A stretch of 64,000 nucleotides of DNA, from contig CAJMPW010000002.1 in assembly GCA_905215475.1 (NCBI GenBank), forward strand, positions 1 to 64,000. Direction: 5' to 3'. Source of the stretch: CAG-103 sp905215475 (GTDB taxonomy: Bacteria; Bacillota; Clostridia; Oscillospirales; Oscillospiraceae). A program made the translations under genes and the position numbers. Numbering within the stretch: position 1 is the first letter of the stretch; each line of letters starts with the position of its first letter. Shown here in pieces: positions 1-7,012 of this stretch. The notes beneath the pieces are model-generated. The model worked only from the letters and a program-made list of their open reading frames with translations, did not search any database and was not told the DNA's origin.

Positions 1-292
1 GAAAGACCCCGGCGTCATGACCTACACCTGCGTCATCTGCGGCGCGATCAAGACCTCCCCGATCCCCGCGACCGGCGAGCACACCTTCGTGTTCACCAAG
101 AACATCGCACCCGCCTGCACGACCGAGGGCTATGACCTCTATACCTGCAGCGACTGCGGCGCGACCGAAAAGCGCAACGTCAAGCCCGCGCTCGGTCACA
201 AGTGGGACAGCGGCAAGGTGACCACCGAGCCGACCGAGAAAGACCCCGGCGTCATGACCTACACCTGCGTCATCTGCGGCGCGATCAAGACC
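1..292 (+). repeat. Internal 55-bp perfect direct repeat in the SLH protein gene
   Basis: Bases 1-55 and 238-292 are identical and encode the KDPGVMTYTC...AIKT cysteine-pair module. Perfect nucleotide identity over 55 bp at a 237-bp period suggests recent duplication or slippage of the module. The first copy touches the window edge, so the array may extend further upstream. Confidence 0.85.
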
Positions 293-1048
293 GAGGTCAT
301 CCCCGCGACCGGACCGCACATCCACGACTGGGATGACGGCGTCGTGACCACCGAGCCAACCGAGACCACCCCCGGCATCCGCACCTACACCTGCAAGAGC
401 TGCGGCAAGACCAAGACCGAGCTCATCCCCGCCACCGGACCTGTGGTCTGCCCGGGCGATGCCACCTGCCCGAGCCACCGCTTCACCGATGTCCCGGGCC
501 CGTCCCGCTGGGAGCACAAGGGCATCGACTACTGCGTGGCCCGCGGTCTGATGGCCGGCGTCGGCGCTAAAACGTTCTCGCCCAATACGACCAGCACGCG
601 CGCGCAGATCGTGCAGATCCTCTATAAGCTCTCCGGCGACACGACCGACTACAGCAAATACTACACCCCGTTCACGGACGTCAAGCGCGACGACTGGTTC
701 TACAATGCCGTTGCCTGGGCCTATGATCACGACATCGTCAAAGGCACAGGCGAGCATACCTTCTCACCGGAAATGCCCATCCAGCGTGAGCAGATGGCGT
801 TGATCCTCTATGGCTACACCGCCAAGTATGCGCCGTCCTGCCTCGGCGGTGCCGTGCCGATCGGCGGCTTCCCCGATGCCAGCAGCGTTTCCAACTGGGC
901 ATACGCCGCCATGAGCTGGGCCGTCGGCAACGGTCTCATCTCCGGCAGTGAGAGCAACGGTGTGAGCTATCTGATGCCGAAGAGCAGCGCCACTCGCGCG
1001 CAGGTCTCGGCCATCATGATGCGCTTCTGCCAGCTCACCGGTATGTGA
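2..1048 (+). CDS. SLH-domain surface protein, C-terminal part (5' truncated by window edge)
   Basis: The reading frame is already open at the first base, so only the C-terminal 348 residues are seen. The first 140 or so residues are repeats of a short cysteine-pair module (TYTC-x2-CG, then IPATG), the kind found in Gram-positive surface proteins that combine leucine-rich repeats and SLH domains. Three SLH domains follow: FTDVPG...TRAQIVQILY, FTDVKRDDWFYNAVAWAY...REQMALILY, and a third ending ATRAQVSAIMM. SLH triplets bind pyruvylated secondary cell-wall polymers, so the protein should be non-covalently attached to the cell surface. A strong terminator follows at 1082. It resembles the SLH proteins at 35-41 kb. 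The role of the missing N-terminus cannot be judged. Confidence 0.85.
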   Translation, partial: KDPGVMTYTCVICGAIKTSPIPATGEHTFVFTKNIAPACTTEGYDLYTCSDCGATEKRNVKPALGHKWDSGKVTTEPTEKDPGVMTYTCVICGAIKTEVIPATGPHIHDWDDGVVTTEPTETTPGIRTYTCKSCGKTKTELIPATGPVVCPGDATCPSHRFTDVPGPSRWEHKGIDYCVARGLMAGVGAKTFSPNTTSTRAQIVQILYKLSGDTTDYSKYYTPFTDVKRDDWFYNAVAWAYDHDIVKGTGEHTFSPEMPIQREQMALILYGYTAKYAPSCLGGAVPIGGFPDASSVSNWAYAAMSWAVGNGLISGSESNGVSYLMPKSSATRAQVSAIMMRFCQLTGM

Positions 1049-1081
1049 CCGGCGCACCATCCATCCGCAAACCATACACGC

Positions 1082-1113
1082 GCCCCGGGAGCACGATGCT
1101 CCCGGGGCTTTTT
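1082..1113 (+). terminator. Rho-independent terminator of SLH gene
   Basis: A perfect 12-bp GC-rich stem (1082-1093 pairs with 1097-1108) with a CGA loop is followed by TTTTT. It lies 33 bp after the SLH stop codon. Confidence 0.9.
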
Positions 1114-1595
1114 CGCGCCTGCAGGACGCTGAGCGGCCGACGGCAAGCTCCGGGGCGCGCACCGGACAAAAGCGGGACAGAATGCCGCTGTGCTGCACAC
1201 TTGTGCGCATGGGAAGAACGGTATGAAAAACCGGGAAATTCAAGCAGTTGTTAACATAACATCGTTAATTGTGCCCTGTTTATGTTGAAAAGCCTGTTGA
1301 TAATGTGGAGAATCGGTTTCCATAATGCCGTTTCACCCCGTGAAACCCGTCGACCAGTGGACAGTTATACGGCTGCGTGTCGGACTATGTGCGCTTGGTC
1401 GGAATATTTCAACCAGAAACAAATCAGTTCCAGAAAATGAAACGAAAATATCCGAATCGTTACACTATGTAAGAATTGTCACTTGTGTTTTGATGCTTTT
1501 GCCATTACAATATACCTGTAACCGGCAATACCAACCATCCGGCGTCGTCTATTGTGTGGGGCGGCGGCGGAAATCTATGAAAGGGGTAAAGGAAA
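1114..1595. other. Intergenic region, no gene recognised; AT-rich, with DnaA-box-like 9-mers
   Basis: No convincing coding frame exists between the SLH terminator and the small gene at 1596. From about 1240 the base composition becomes much more AT-rich than the surroundings. Three near-matches to the DnaA box lie at 1283-1312, with TGTTGATAA (1295) directly abutting TGTGGAGAA (1304). A weak promoter for the 44-residue gene may exist near 1515-1540 (TATACC after TTTTGA at 17 bp), but this is tentative. Confidence 0.5.
1283..1312 (-). promoter_or_regulatory. Cluster of DnaA-box-like 9-mers (tentative)
   Basis: Read on the minus strand, the sites are TTCTCCACA (1312-1304, one mismatch to TTATCCACA), TTATCAACA (1303-1295, one mismatch) and TTTTCAACA (1291-1283, two mismatches). 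They are closely packed and all face one way, as upstream of dnaA in many Firmicutes. Neither dnaA nor dnaN is nearby, so an origin is not claimed. A DnaA-titrating or DnaA-regulated site is possible. Confidence 0.35.
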
Positions 1596-1730
1596 ATGAC
1601 CGAATTTAGAGGACCTATCCATATCGGCCTCGATCTCGCCTCCGACATCCTTGAATATTGCGGCGAAGAAAAGGCAAAGGAAATCGTGGACGCGATCGCC
1701 AACGCGCTGCCCGGCTGGATGTCCGTGTAA
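1596..1730 (+). CDS. Small protein of 44 residues, function unknown
   Basis: A short frame starts at ATG 1596 behind a good ribosome-binding site (AAAGGGGTAAAGG at 1580-1592). It encodes MTEFRGPIHIGLDLASDILE followed by an amphipathic stretch (EEKAKEIVDAIANALPGW) and ends WMSV. It stops 14 bp before a strong terminator, so it has its own start and stop signals and forms a monocistronic unit. No signal peptide or membrane segment is evident. I do not recognise the family. A bacteriocin-like, regulatory or structural peptide cannot be told apart from sequence alone, but the gene-like framing makes chance unlikely. Confidence 0.6.
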   Translation: MTEFRGPIHIGLDLASDILEYCGEEKAKEIVDAIANALPGWMSV

Positions 1731-1743
1731 CCTGTAACCAAAG

Positions 1744-1774
1744 AAGCGCCCGAAGCTTTCGCTTCGGGCGCTTT
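1744..1774 (+). terminator. Terminator of the 44-residue gene
   Basis: A perfect 13-bp stem (1744-1756 with 1761-1773), tetraloop TTTC, then a short T tract. It starts 14 bp after the small gene's stop codon. Confidence 0.85.
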
Positions 1775-1779
1775 GTGCC

Positions 1780-1969
1780 TGTCAGAGCGGACTCCCCTTT
1801 GGCAAAAGGGTTTGCGGCCTGACTGCAGCGCACGCGCTGTCTGCCTCGGGCGGCCAGCTCGCACGTTTGCAGGCCGAGCGGTATTTTCTCAGCCGCACAT
1901 GTCGCCTGAGAAAATGATTGGATTTTCTTTCGCCGCACCGTTGGTGAAAGGCTACGAGGTTTTGACAAG
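1780..1969 (+). repeat. Structured intergenic repeat, copy R1
   Basis: First of five copies of an about 190-bp hairpin-rich element (others at 33055, 41750, 43402 and 56150). In order it has a short hairpin (CCCTTT/AAAGGG), a long stem with outer arms CGGCCTG/CAGGCCG around GCAGCGCACGCGC and GCACGTTTGCAGG, a hairpin ATTTTCTCAG/CTGAGAAAAT around CCGCACATGTCGC, a hairpin TTTCGCC/GGTGAAA, and the tail GCTACGAGGTTTTGACAAG. It lies between two plus-strand terminators in a convergent intergenic region. No coding frame is plausible. Confidence 0.85.
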
Positions 1970-1973
1970 CTGG

Positions 1974-2006
1974 ACACCCGAGGCTGCGGCCTCGGGTGTT
2001 TTTTAT
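1974..2006 (+). terminator. Terminator downstream of repeat R1
   Basis: An 11-bp stem (1974-1984 with 1989-1999), TGCG loop, then TTTTTT. The T tract is on the plus strand, so it would end a rightward transcript that has crossed R1. Confidence 0.8.
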
Positions 2007-2039
2007 AGTGTTTGCCCGCTCCCGGAAGCGCCGACAGCC

Positions 2040-2948
2040 TTACCGCTCTGCAACACCGGTGTATTGGAACACATAGTCCACAGCGCGGTTGCTCACGCGC
2101 TCGAGCGATTCGTATGTGCTGCCGCCGATGTGGAAAGTGGCAATGAAATTGTCCAGATGGATGAGCGGGTCATCGCTCGCCGGCGGCTCGTGCTCAAACA
2201 CATCACTCGCCGCAGCGCGGATCTGCCCCGTTGTGAGGGCAACGTAGAGATCGTGCTCGTTGACGATGCCGCCGCGCGAGGTGTTGACGAGCAGCAGCTC
2301 CGGATTCGCCGCGGCAAACACCGGCGCGTTGATGAGGCCGCGTGTCTCGTCGCAGAGCGTGATGCTCACGTTCACGAAGTCGGAGCGGCGAAAGAGCTCC
2401 TGTAATGTTTCGACCTGCTCGTAGCCCCACGCGGCGCATTCAGCGGCCGTGCGGTGCGGATTCCAGCACAGGACGCGCACATCAAATGCTGCGCGCAGAA
2501 TATCCGCCACCCGGTGGGCAATGTTGCCCGTGCCGACAAGGCCAAGCGTACGGCCGGTCATCTCATGGCAGACGAATTCCTCTGCGCCGAAATGGTCGAA
2601 ACGCCCGGCACACAGACCGTTATTGACAAATTTCAGCTGCCGGTTGAGCGCCAGCAGTTCCGCCACGGCAAGCTCCGCGACCGCCGGTGCGCCAAGCCCC
2701 GGCACATTCGGAACCGGAACGCCGAACTCGGCGGCGGCAGCGGTGTCGATCGTGTCGCGGCTGACCCCGTGCATGGCGATGACCTTCAGATTCGGCGCAT
2801 GCGCGATGACCGCCCGCGGCACAGGCGCGCGGCGGATGATCATGGCGGCAAGCCGCTCGGGGTGGTCGAAATTGTCCACGATCTCGAAATGGCGCGCCAG
2901 CCTTGCATACGCCGACGGCGCGATATGTTCACTCAGATAAACTTCCAC
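2040..2948 (-). CDS. D-isomer-specific 2-hydroxyacid dehydrogenase
   Basis: NAD-dependent oxidoreductase of the phosphoglycerate/lactate/hydroxypyruvate dehydrogenase superfamily, 302 residues. The Rossmann motif GLVGTGNIAH lies at about 136-145. The catalytic triad is visible as Arg225 in NTSRGG, Glu254 in the FEHEPP stretch and His273 in FHIGG. It starts at GTG 2948 behind GGGAGGT at good spacing. It is shorter than full SerA and has no ACT domain, so serine biosynthesis is not implied. The substrate is probably a 2-keto/2-hydroxy acid but cannot be named. It is a single-gene unit, separated from the yabR cluster by a terminator. Confidence 0.85.
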   Translation of the reverse strand: MEVYLSEHIAPSAYARLARHFEIVDNFDHPERLAAMIIRRAPVPRAVIAHAPNLKVIAMHGVSRDTIDTAAAAEFGVPVPNVPGLGAPAVAELAVAELLALNRQLKFVNNGLCAGRFDHFGAEEFVCHEMTGRTLGLVGTGNIAHRVADILRAAFDVRVLCWNPHRTAAECAAWGYEQVETLQELFRRSDFVNVSITLCDETRGLINAPVFAAANPELLLVNTSRGGIVNEHDLYVALTTGQIRAAASDVFEHEPPASDDPLIHLDNFIATFHIGGSTYESLERVSNRAVDYVFQYTGVAER

Positions 2949-3073
2949 AATGTATACCTCCCGGGTACAGATGGGAAACGGTCAGCCTCTGTGACCGCAG
3001 ATCTGAACACGATCATACTACACCGACGTCAGCGCGGCAAGACGAAACCTCCGGAAATCGAGCGTATAAAGCG

Positions 3074-3110
3074 CAAAAAGCTCCTCCGTATGTCTGCATA
3101 CGGAGGAGCT
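3074..3110 (-). terminator. Terminator of the yabPQ-divIC-yabR cluster
   Basis: A 14-bp perfect stem (3079-3092 with 3097-3110) with a four-base loop, followed on the minus strand by TTTTT. It lies 36 bp after the yabR stop. Confidence 0.9.
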
Positions 3111-3145
3111 ATCTAATTTCGTGTGCTGCCGCTCCGGCGCGGGAT

Positions 3146-3640
3146 TTAACCGCGTCCGTTTCCGCCGCGGCGGCGGCCGCGCGAACGGTCGTTATAGAGG
3201 CGGTTTCCGGCCATGCGGCTGTCCGACTCCTGCATGAACTGCTTGAGCCGGTCTTCAAACGCGGCATCCCCGCTCGGACCGCTGACCTGCCCTGCCGGCT
3301 GCGCCGGATGGCTGGGACGCGCGGCACGCGGTGCGCCGCCGTTATTGGGGCGATTGCCGCCGGGACGGCCGCCGTTCATCGGGCGGTTGTTCGGACGGGC
3401 GGGCGCTTCCTCCGCCTTCTTGATGGACAGGTTAATCTTCCCGTCCGGCGTCACGGCCAGCACGCGCACCTTCACCTTGTCGCCCAGCTTCAAAAACGCA
3501 TTGACGTCGCTGACGTAGGTGTTGGCGATCTCGGATATGTGCACCAGACCGCTCTTGCCGTCCGGCAGACTCACAAACGCGCCAAACTTCGTGATACCGG
3601 TAACGGTACCTTCCACAACTGCTCCGACTTCCACCTGCAT
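3146..3640 (-). CDS. yabR: S1 RNA-binding domain protein (YabR type)
   Basis: A 164-residue protein with one N-terminal S1 domain at about 1-75 (VEGTVTGITKFGAFVSLPDG, then GLVHISEIA and GKINLSIKK), a long low-complexity Asn/Pro/Arg/Gly-rich linker and a basic C-terminus (RSRGRRRGG). The start is set at ATG 3640 behind GGAG, because an upstream extension of the frame covers the divIC 3' end and has no domain. It is the last gene of yabP-yabQ-divIC-yabR, an order conserved in spore-forming Firmicutes. It probably binds RNA or ribosomes; a regulatory or stress role is inferred from relatives such as GSP13. Confidence 0.85.
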   Translation of the reverse strand: MQVEVGAVVEGTVTGITKFGAFVSLPDGKSGLVHISEIANTYVSDVNAFLKLGDKVKVRVLAVTPDGKINLSIKKAEEAPARPNNRPMNGGRPGGNRPNNGGAPRAARPSHPAQPAGQVSGPSGDAAFEDRLKQFMQESDSRMAGNRLYNDRSRGRRRGGNGRG

Positions 3641-3659
3641 ACGGTTCGTTTCTCCTTGC

Positions 3660-3938
3660 TCAATCACTCGTGTCGTAAAAAATTTTCTCGCCGGGCTTGA
3701 CCAGACCAAGTTTTTCCCGCGCGATCGATTCCCGCATATCATCGTCGTCGCTGTGGTCGATCTGATATTGCAGCTCGGCATTGGACTGGGTCATCTCGGA
3801 CACCTGCTGCTGCAGTGCCGCTGCGCGGTCCTGAAGCTGTGCTGTGCGCTGATGCACCACGACCAGGCTGATGAGTGCGTACACCATCAGCGCCGCGATG
3901 ACCAGTGTGGTAAATATGCTTGCCTTCTTGAATTTCAC
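3660..3938 (-). CDS. divIC: Septum formation initiator, DivIC/FtsB family
   Basis: A 92-residue bitopic membrane protein with a short basic cytoplasmic N-terminus, one transmembrane helix at about 9-28 (FTTLVIAALMVYALISLVVV), then a Gln/Ala-rich coiled coil to about 65 and the C-terminal signature ESIAREKLGLVKPGEKIFY. The family works with FtsL and DivIB/FtsQ in activating septal peptidoglycan synthesis. It sits between yabQ and yabR as in other endospore formers. The annotated yabQ frame runs about 200 bp into this gene in another frame. Confidence 0.88.
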   Translation of the reverse strand: MKFKKASIFTTLVIAALMVYALISLVVVHQRTAQLQDRAAALQQQVSEMTQSNAELQYQIDHSDDDDMRESIAREKLGLVKPGEKIFYDTSD

Positions 3939-4401
3939 GGTCGGCAGTACCTCCCCCCGGATCGTATCTGCGTCCAGTAATACAGCTTATTCTAAAACAT
4001 CTGCGGCAAGATTGGAAGTGTTTTTTTGCAAAAAAGCGAACTTTTTTTCTGAATTTTCTTCCCGGAGCCGTGATTTGGCGCATTTTCTGCGCCAGCAGGC
4101 GTCCAGATCGCTCCAGCGGCGGGAAAATGTGCCCGCTGAGCCAGAGAAAGTAGCACGTCCAGCCGGCGGCGATGGCCGCGAACAAAAACAGGCGCACCTG
4201 CCCGTTGCCGGCCGTCATGCCAAGCAGAAACACACTCCCGAGCGCAAGCAGGCAAAACGCGCCGTCGAGCAGCGTGCGCAAAACCGTGCTGCGCACATGG
4301 CGGCGCGGCACGCGCAGCACATCAAACGCCAGCCCGAGCACCGCGCCGAGCCCGAGCCCGAGCACGAGCTGCGCAAGCTGACGCAGCAGCGGCAGCTTCA
4401 T
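3739..4401 (-). CDS. yabQ: Spore cortex biosynthesis protein YabQ (3' end uncertain)
   Basis: An integral membrane protein needed for spore cortex formation in relatives. The start ATG overlaps the yabP stop (ATGA), so translation is coupled. Residues 1-110 carry the conserved part: hydrophobic helices at about 5-25, 44-62 and 68-90, with GLAFDVLRVPRR between the first two. The zero frame then continues for about 85 residues of Arg/Gly-rich sequence that only mirrors divIC in another frame. Two AAAAAAA heptamers in slippery phase (A AAA AAA) lie just before this tail. A -1 shift at the second gives a stop at 3992, leaving a 136-residue protein of more normal shape. Either slippage or a sequence error is possible. 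Confidence 0.8.
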   Translation of the reverse strand: MKLPLLRQLAQLVLGLGLGAVLGLAFDVLRVPRRHVRSTVLRTLLDGAFCLLALGSVFLLGMTAGNGQVRLFLFAAIAAGWTCYFLWLSGHIFPPLERSGRLLAQKMRQITAPGRKFRKKVRFFAKKHFQSCRRCFRISCITGRRYDPGGGTADREIQEGKHIYHTGHRGADGVRTHQPGRGASAHSTASGPRSGTAAAGVRDDPVQCRAAISDRPQRRR

Positions 4402-4691
4402 CCGCCGAACAGGCGCGACCAGAAGCCGCCGCCGGACGCTGTCTCCTCCGTGTAGTCGAGCGCGTCAAACGCGCCGTCGATGGCAAGCTCCCCCGTGTCG
4501 ATCGCAAGCCGGCCGACGCGCAGCCCCTCGCCGTGCACGGTGAGCATTCCGCGCGACGTGCGCATGGACACCTCCGTATCGTCAAAGCGCACGACCTCAT
4601 CCACCCCTGTGACGGTCAGATGGCTGCGCTCGTCGAGCGTGACCGCGTGCGGCCGGCGCGGCGGCACGGCCTTTTTGTCCTCATATGGCAT
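4398..4691 (-). CDS. yabP: Sporulation protein YabP
   Basis: A 97-residue protein of the YabP/YqfC family, seen in the beta-rich core ERSHLTVTGVDEVVRFDD, then TSRGMLTVHGEGLRV and LDTGEL-like IDTGELAIDG. In Bacillus it is made in the mother cell and is needed for spore assembly. The ribosome-binding site is a GGAGGGG run just upstream. It heads a four-gene leftward cluster (yabP, yabQ, divIC, yabR). A candidate sigma-E-type promoter lies at 4721-4749 and the motif GGTTTACATAAC at 4773-4784. Confidence 0.9.
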   Translation of the reverse strand: MPYEDKKAVPPRRPHAVTLDERSHLTVTGVDEVVRFDDTEVSMRTSRGMLTVHGEGLRVGRLAIDTGELAIDGAFDALDYTEETASGGGFWSRLFGG

Positions 4692-4720
4692 GGCGCTCCC
4701 CTCCTACTGCGTTTGCTATC

Positions 4721-4749
4721 ACAGTATGCGCGCGCAGCCGGCGGTATGC
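4721..4749 (-). promoter_or_regulatory. Candidate sigma-E-like promoter of yabP
   Basis: On the minus strand, CATACTGT (4728-4721) resembles the sigma-E -10 (CATACAnT) and GCATACC lies 14 bp upstream as a weak -35. It was suggested mainly because yabP is sigma-E dependent in Bacillus. The -35 match is poor. Confidence 0.3.
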
Positions 4750-4806
4750 AGGGAAAACCACCAACTATATTCGTTATGTAAACCATATTTAAACTGTATC
4801 CGCAGA

Positions 4807-4841
4807 AAATCAGGGCGTCCCGCGATGGGATGCCCTGATTT
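4807..4841 (-). terminator. Terminator of the ylxM-to-rsmA operon
   Basis: A stem of about 15 bp (4807-4821 with 4827-4841) with a five-base loop lies 13 bp after the rsmA stop. The minus-strand flank is only moderately T-rich. Confidence 0.7.
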
Positions 4842-4853
4842 GCTCTCGTTATG

Positions 4854-5714
4854 TCAACCGAGCTCCGCACGCAGTGCATTGCTCAGCGCAGCAAACTGCG
4901 CCAGCCCGAGCGTCTCACCGCGCACGCGCGCATCGAAGCCGCAGGCGGCGACCGCCGCGGCGGCGCGCGCCTTGTCGCAGCCGGGGACGCCGGCCGCGAG
5001 CGCATTGATGAGCGTCTTGCGGCGCTGGCTGAACGCCGCGCGCACGATGGCGAACAGCAGCGCTTCATCCTGCACATCCGCAGGCGGTGCGCTGCGCATA
5101 CGCAGCCGCACGACGGTGCTCGTGACCTTCGGCGCGGGGACGAAGCAGTGCGGCGGCACATCAAACAGCAGCTCAAGCTCCGCATACCACGCGGTCAGCA
5201 CGGTCAGCAGACCGTAATCCGCCGTTCCCGGCCGGGCGCAGAGCCGATGTGCGGCCTCGCGCTGGATCATGACCGTGACGGAGTCGAAGCATCCGGCGGT
5301 GAGAAACGCCGTGATCAGCGGCGTCGTGACATTATACGGCAGGTTTGCGCACACGACCGGGCGCAGCCCCGGAAAACGCTCCGCCGCGAGCTGCCGCAGA
5401 TCGAGCGCGAGCACGTCGCCAAAGACGATCTCCACATTCGGATAGGCGGCGAGCGTCTCGGCCAGCACGGGGCGCAGCCGCTCGTCAAGCTCGACCGAGA
5501 CGACCTTGGCCGCGCGCTGCGCGAGCTGCTCGGTCAGGCAGCCGATGCCGGGACCGACCTCGAGCACGCCGGTGTGCTCGTCCGCGCCGGAGGCGTCGGC
5601 GATGTCGGACGGGACCCATGCAGCCGTCAGAAAATTCTGCCCCATGGACTTGGAAAAGCGGAAATCATGCCGCGCGAGCAGTGCGCGGATGTCCGCAGGA
5701 TTCGTCAGCTCCAT
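4854..5714 (-). CDS. rsmA: 16S rRNA (adenine1518/1519-N6)-dimethyltransferase
   Basis: RsmA/KsgA dimethylates two adjacent adenines in the 3'-terminal helix of 16S rRNA during small-subunit maturation, using SAM. The N-terminal signature FSKSMGQNFL is followed by the SAM-binding motif GVLEVGPGIGCLT and the catalytic motif NLPYNVTTPL. The C-terminal helical domain is complete. ATG 5714 is preferred because an AGGTGA sits six bases upstream; GTG 5720 is an alternative in the same frame. It is the last gene of the translation operon, seven bases after trmD. Confidence 0.93.
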   Translation of the reverse strand: MELTNPADIRALLARHDFRFSKSMGQNFLTAAWVPSDIADASGADEHTGVLEVGPGIGCLTEQLAQRAAKVVSVELDERLRPVLAETLAAYPNVEIVFGDVLALDLRQLAAERFPGLRPVVCANLPYNVTTPLITAFLTAGCFDSVTVMIQREAAHRLCARPGTADYGLLTVLTAWYAELELLFDVPPHCFVPAPKVTSTVVRLRMRSAPPADVQDEALLFAIVRAAFSQRRKTLINALAAGVPGCDKARAAAAVAACGFDARVRGETLGLAQFAALSNALRAELG

Positions 5715-5721
5715 ACGCACC

Positions 5722-7008
5722 TCACCTCAGCAGCTTCTCAAACGCCTGACGGCGCGGATCGTGTCCCGGCTCATCACACAGGATGTTGCCGCAGAAGCGG
5801 TAGCCGTGGCGCTCGAGGAGCTTTTTCTGCGCGCCGTTGTGCCGGTGCGTGTCGACGCGGATGGCGTGCGCCCCGCTTTCGCGCGCGAGCTGCTCCGCCG
5901 CCTGCATGAGGTGGTCGGCCATGCCCGTGCCGCGCCAATCGGCTGCAACGGCGTTGCGGTGCAGCACGGCGGCATGGTCACGGTCCGAGCGCCAGCGCCC
6001 GTCCGTGAGCGCGTCATAGGCGGGGTCAGGCGTGCGGCTGAGCGTGAACACGGCGGCGACAGTGCCCTGATACGTGAGCACATGGCACGCGCCGGCCGCG
6101 ATGTCGGCGGAAAACGTGTCCGCGTTCGGGTAATCGCCCTGCCACTGGTCAACGCGGTGGCGGCGCAGGTAGTTGCGCGCCTGCTGCGCGATGGCGAGGA
6201 TGGCCGGGAGGTCATCCGCCGCAGCCGGGCGGCAGACGGGCGGCTCTGTGAGCTGCGGGCGGCTGCGGTCGCGCCGGATCTTATCGAGCAGACGCTGCTC
6301 GGCCGGTGTCGGCGGTGTTTCCCGAAAGAGGTCCGGCCGCTTTACGAGCGTGCGCTCCAGACTCTGCCGCGTGCGCCACGCTTCAATTTCGGCGTGATTG
6401 CCGCCGCGCAGCACCTCGGGCACGGTGCGCCCCTCCCACGTCTCGGGGCGGGTATACTGCGGGTACTCGAGCCGGCCCGCCCAATGGCTCTCGCCGGTGT
6501 AGCACTCGGTGTCCGACAGCACGCCCGGCACCATGCGGCAGACGCAGTCCGTGACGACCATCGCGCCGAGCTCACCGCCTGTGAGCACAAAGTCGCCGAT
6601 GGACAGCTCCTCGTCCACGCAGGCCTCGATGAAGCGCTCATCCACACCCTCATAGTGACCGCAGACGAGCACGAGCTGGTCATAGTCGGCCTTGAGCTGG
6701 CGCGCCTTCGCCTGCGTGAACGTCTGCCCCTGCGGGGAGAGGTAGATCACGCGGCGGCGCGGCGCGGGCACGGCGGAATCGGCAAGCGCCGCGTCGAGGC
6801 AGCTCTTGAGCGGCTGCGCCATCATGACCTGACCCCAGCCGCCGCCATAGGGGTAGTCGTCGACCTGCTTCTGGCGGTTTTCGGTATAGTCGCGGATCTG
6901 GTGGCAGCGGATGTCGAGCAGACCGCGCGCCTGCGCCCGGCCGAGAATGCTCTCGCCGAGCATGGCACGCATCGTGTCGGGAAAGAGCGTGAGAATGTCG
7001 ATGCGCAC
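5722..7008 (-). CDS. trmD: tRNA (guanine37-N1)-methyltransferase fused to a GNAT acetyltransferase
   Basis: The 428-residue protein begins with a full TrmD: ILTLFPDTMRAML at 5-17, the knot segments LVCGHYEGVDERF and LSIGDFVLTGGELGAM, and the C-terminal helices ending near 245. TrmD methylates G37 of tRNAs read by CNN codons and prevents frameshifting. From about 260 the frame continues into a second domain, VCRPAAADDLPAILAI, with a GNAT acetyl-CoA loop WRGTGMADHLMQAAE and a C-terminal strand FCGNILC. No stop or ribosome-binding site separates the two. The acetyltransferase substrate is unknown. It starts at GTG 7008, four bases after the rimM stop. Confidence 0.92.
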   Translation of the reverse strand: MRIDILTLFPDTMRAMLGESILGRAQARGLLDIRCHQIRDYTENRQKQVDDYPYGGGWGQVMMAQPLKSCLDAALADSAVPAPRRRVIYLSPQGQTFTQAKARQLKADYDQLVLVCGHYEGVDERFIEACVDEELSIGDFVLTGGELGAMVVTDCVCRMVPGVLSDTECYTGESHWAGRLEYPQYTRPETWEGRTVPEVLRGGNHAEIEAWRTRQSLERTLVKRPDLFRETPPTPAEQRLLDKIRRDRSRPQLTEPPVCRPAAADDLPAILAIAQQARNYLRRHRVDQWQGDYPNADTFSADIAAGACHVLTYQGTVAAVFTLSRTPDPAYDALTDGRWRSDRDHAAVLHRNAVAADWRGTGMADHLMQAAEQLARESGAHAIRVDTHRHNGAQKKLLERHGYRFCGNILCDEPGHDPRRQAFEKLLR

Positions 7009-7012
7009 GCGC

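Noticed and set aside
1114..1595. Chromosomal replication origin
   Set aside because: Only imperfect DnaA boxes are present and no dnaA, dnaN, recF or rpmH lies nearby. It was kept only as a DnaA-box-like cluster.
2040..2948. Phosphoglycerate dehydrogenase SerA
   Set aside because: The protein has the catalytic domain only, no regulatory domain, and no serine-pathway neighbours, so a general name was used.
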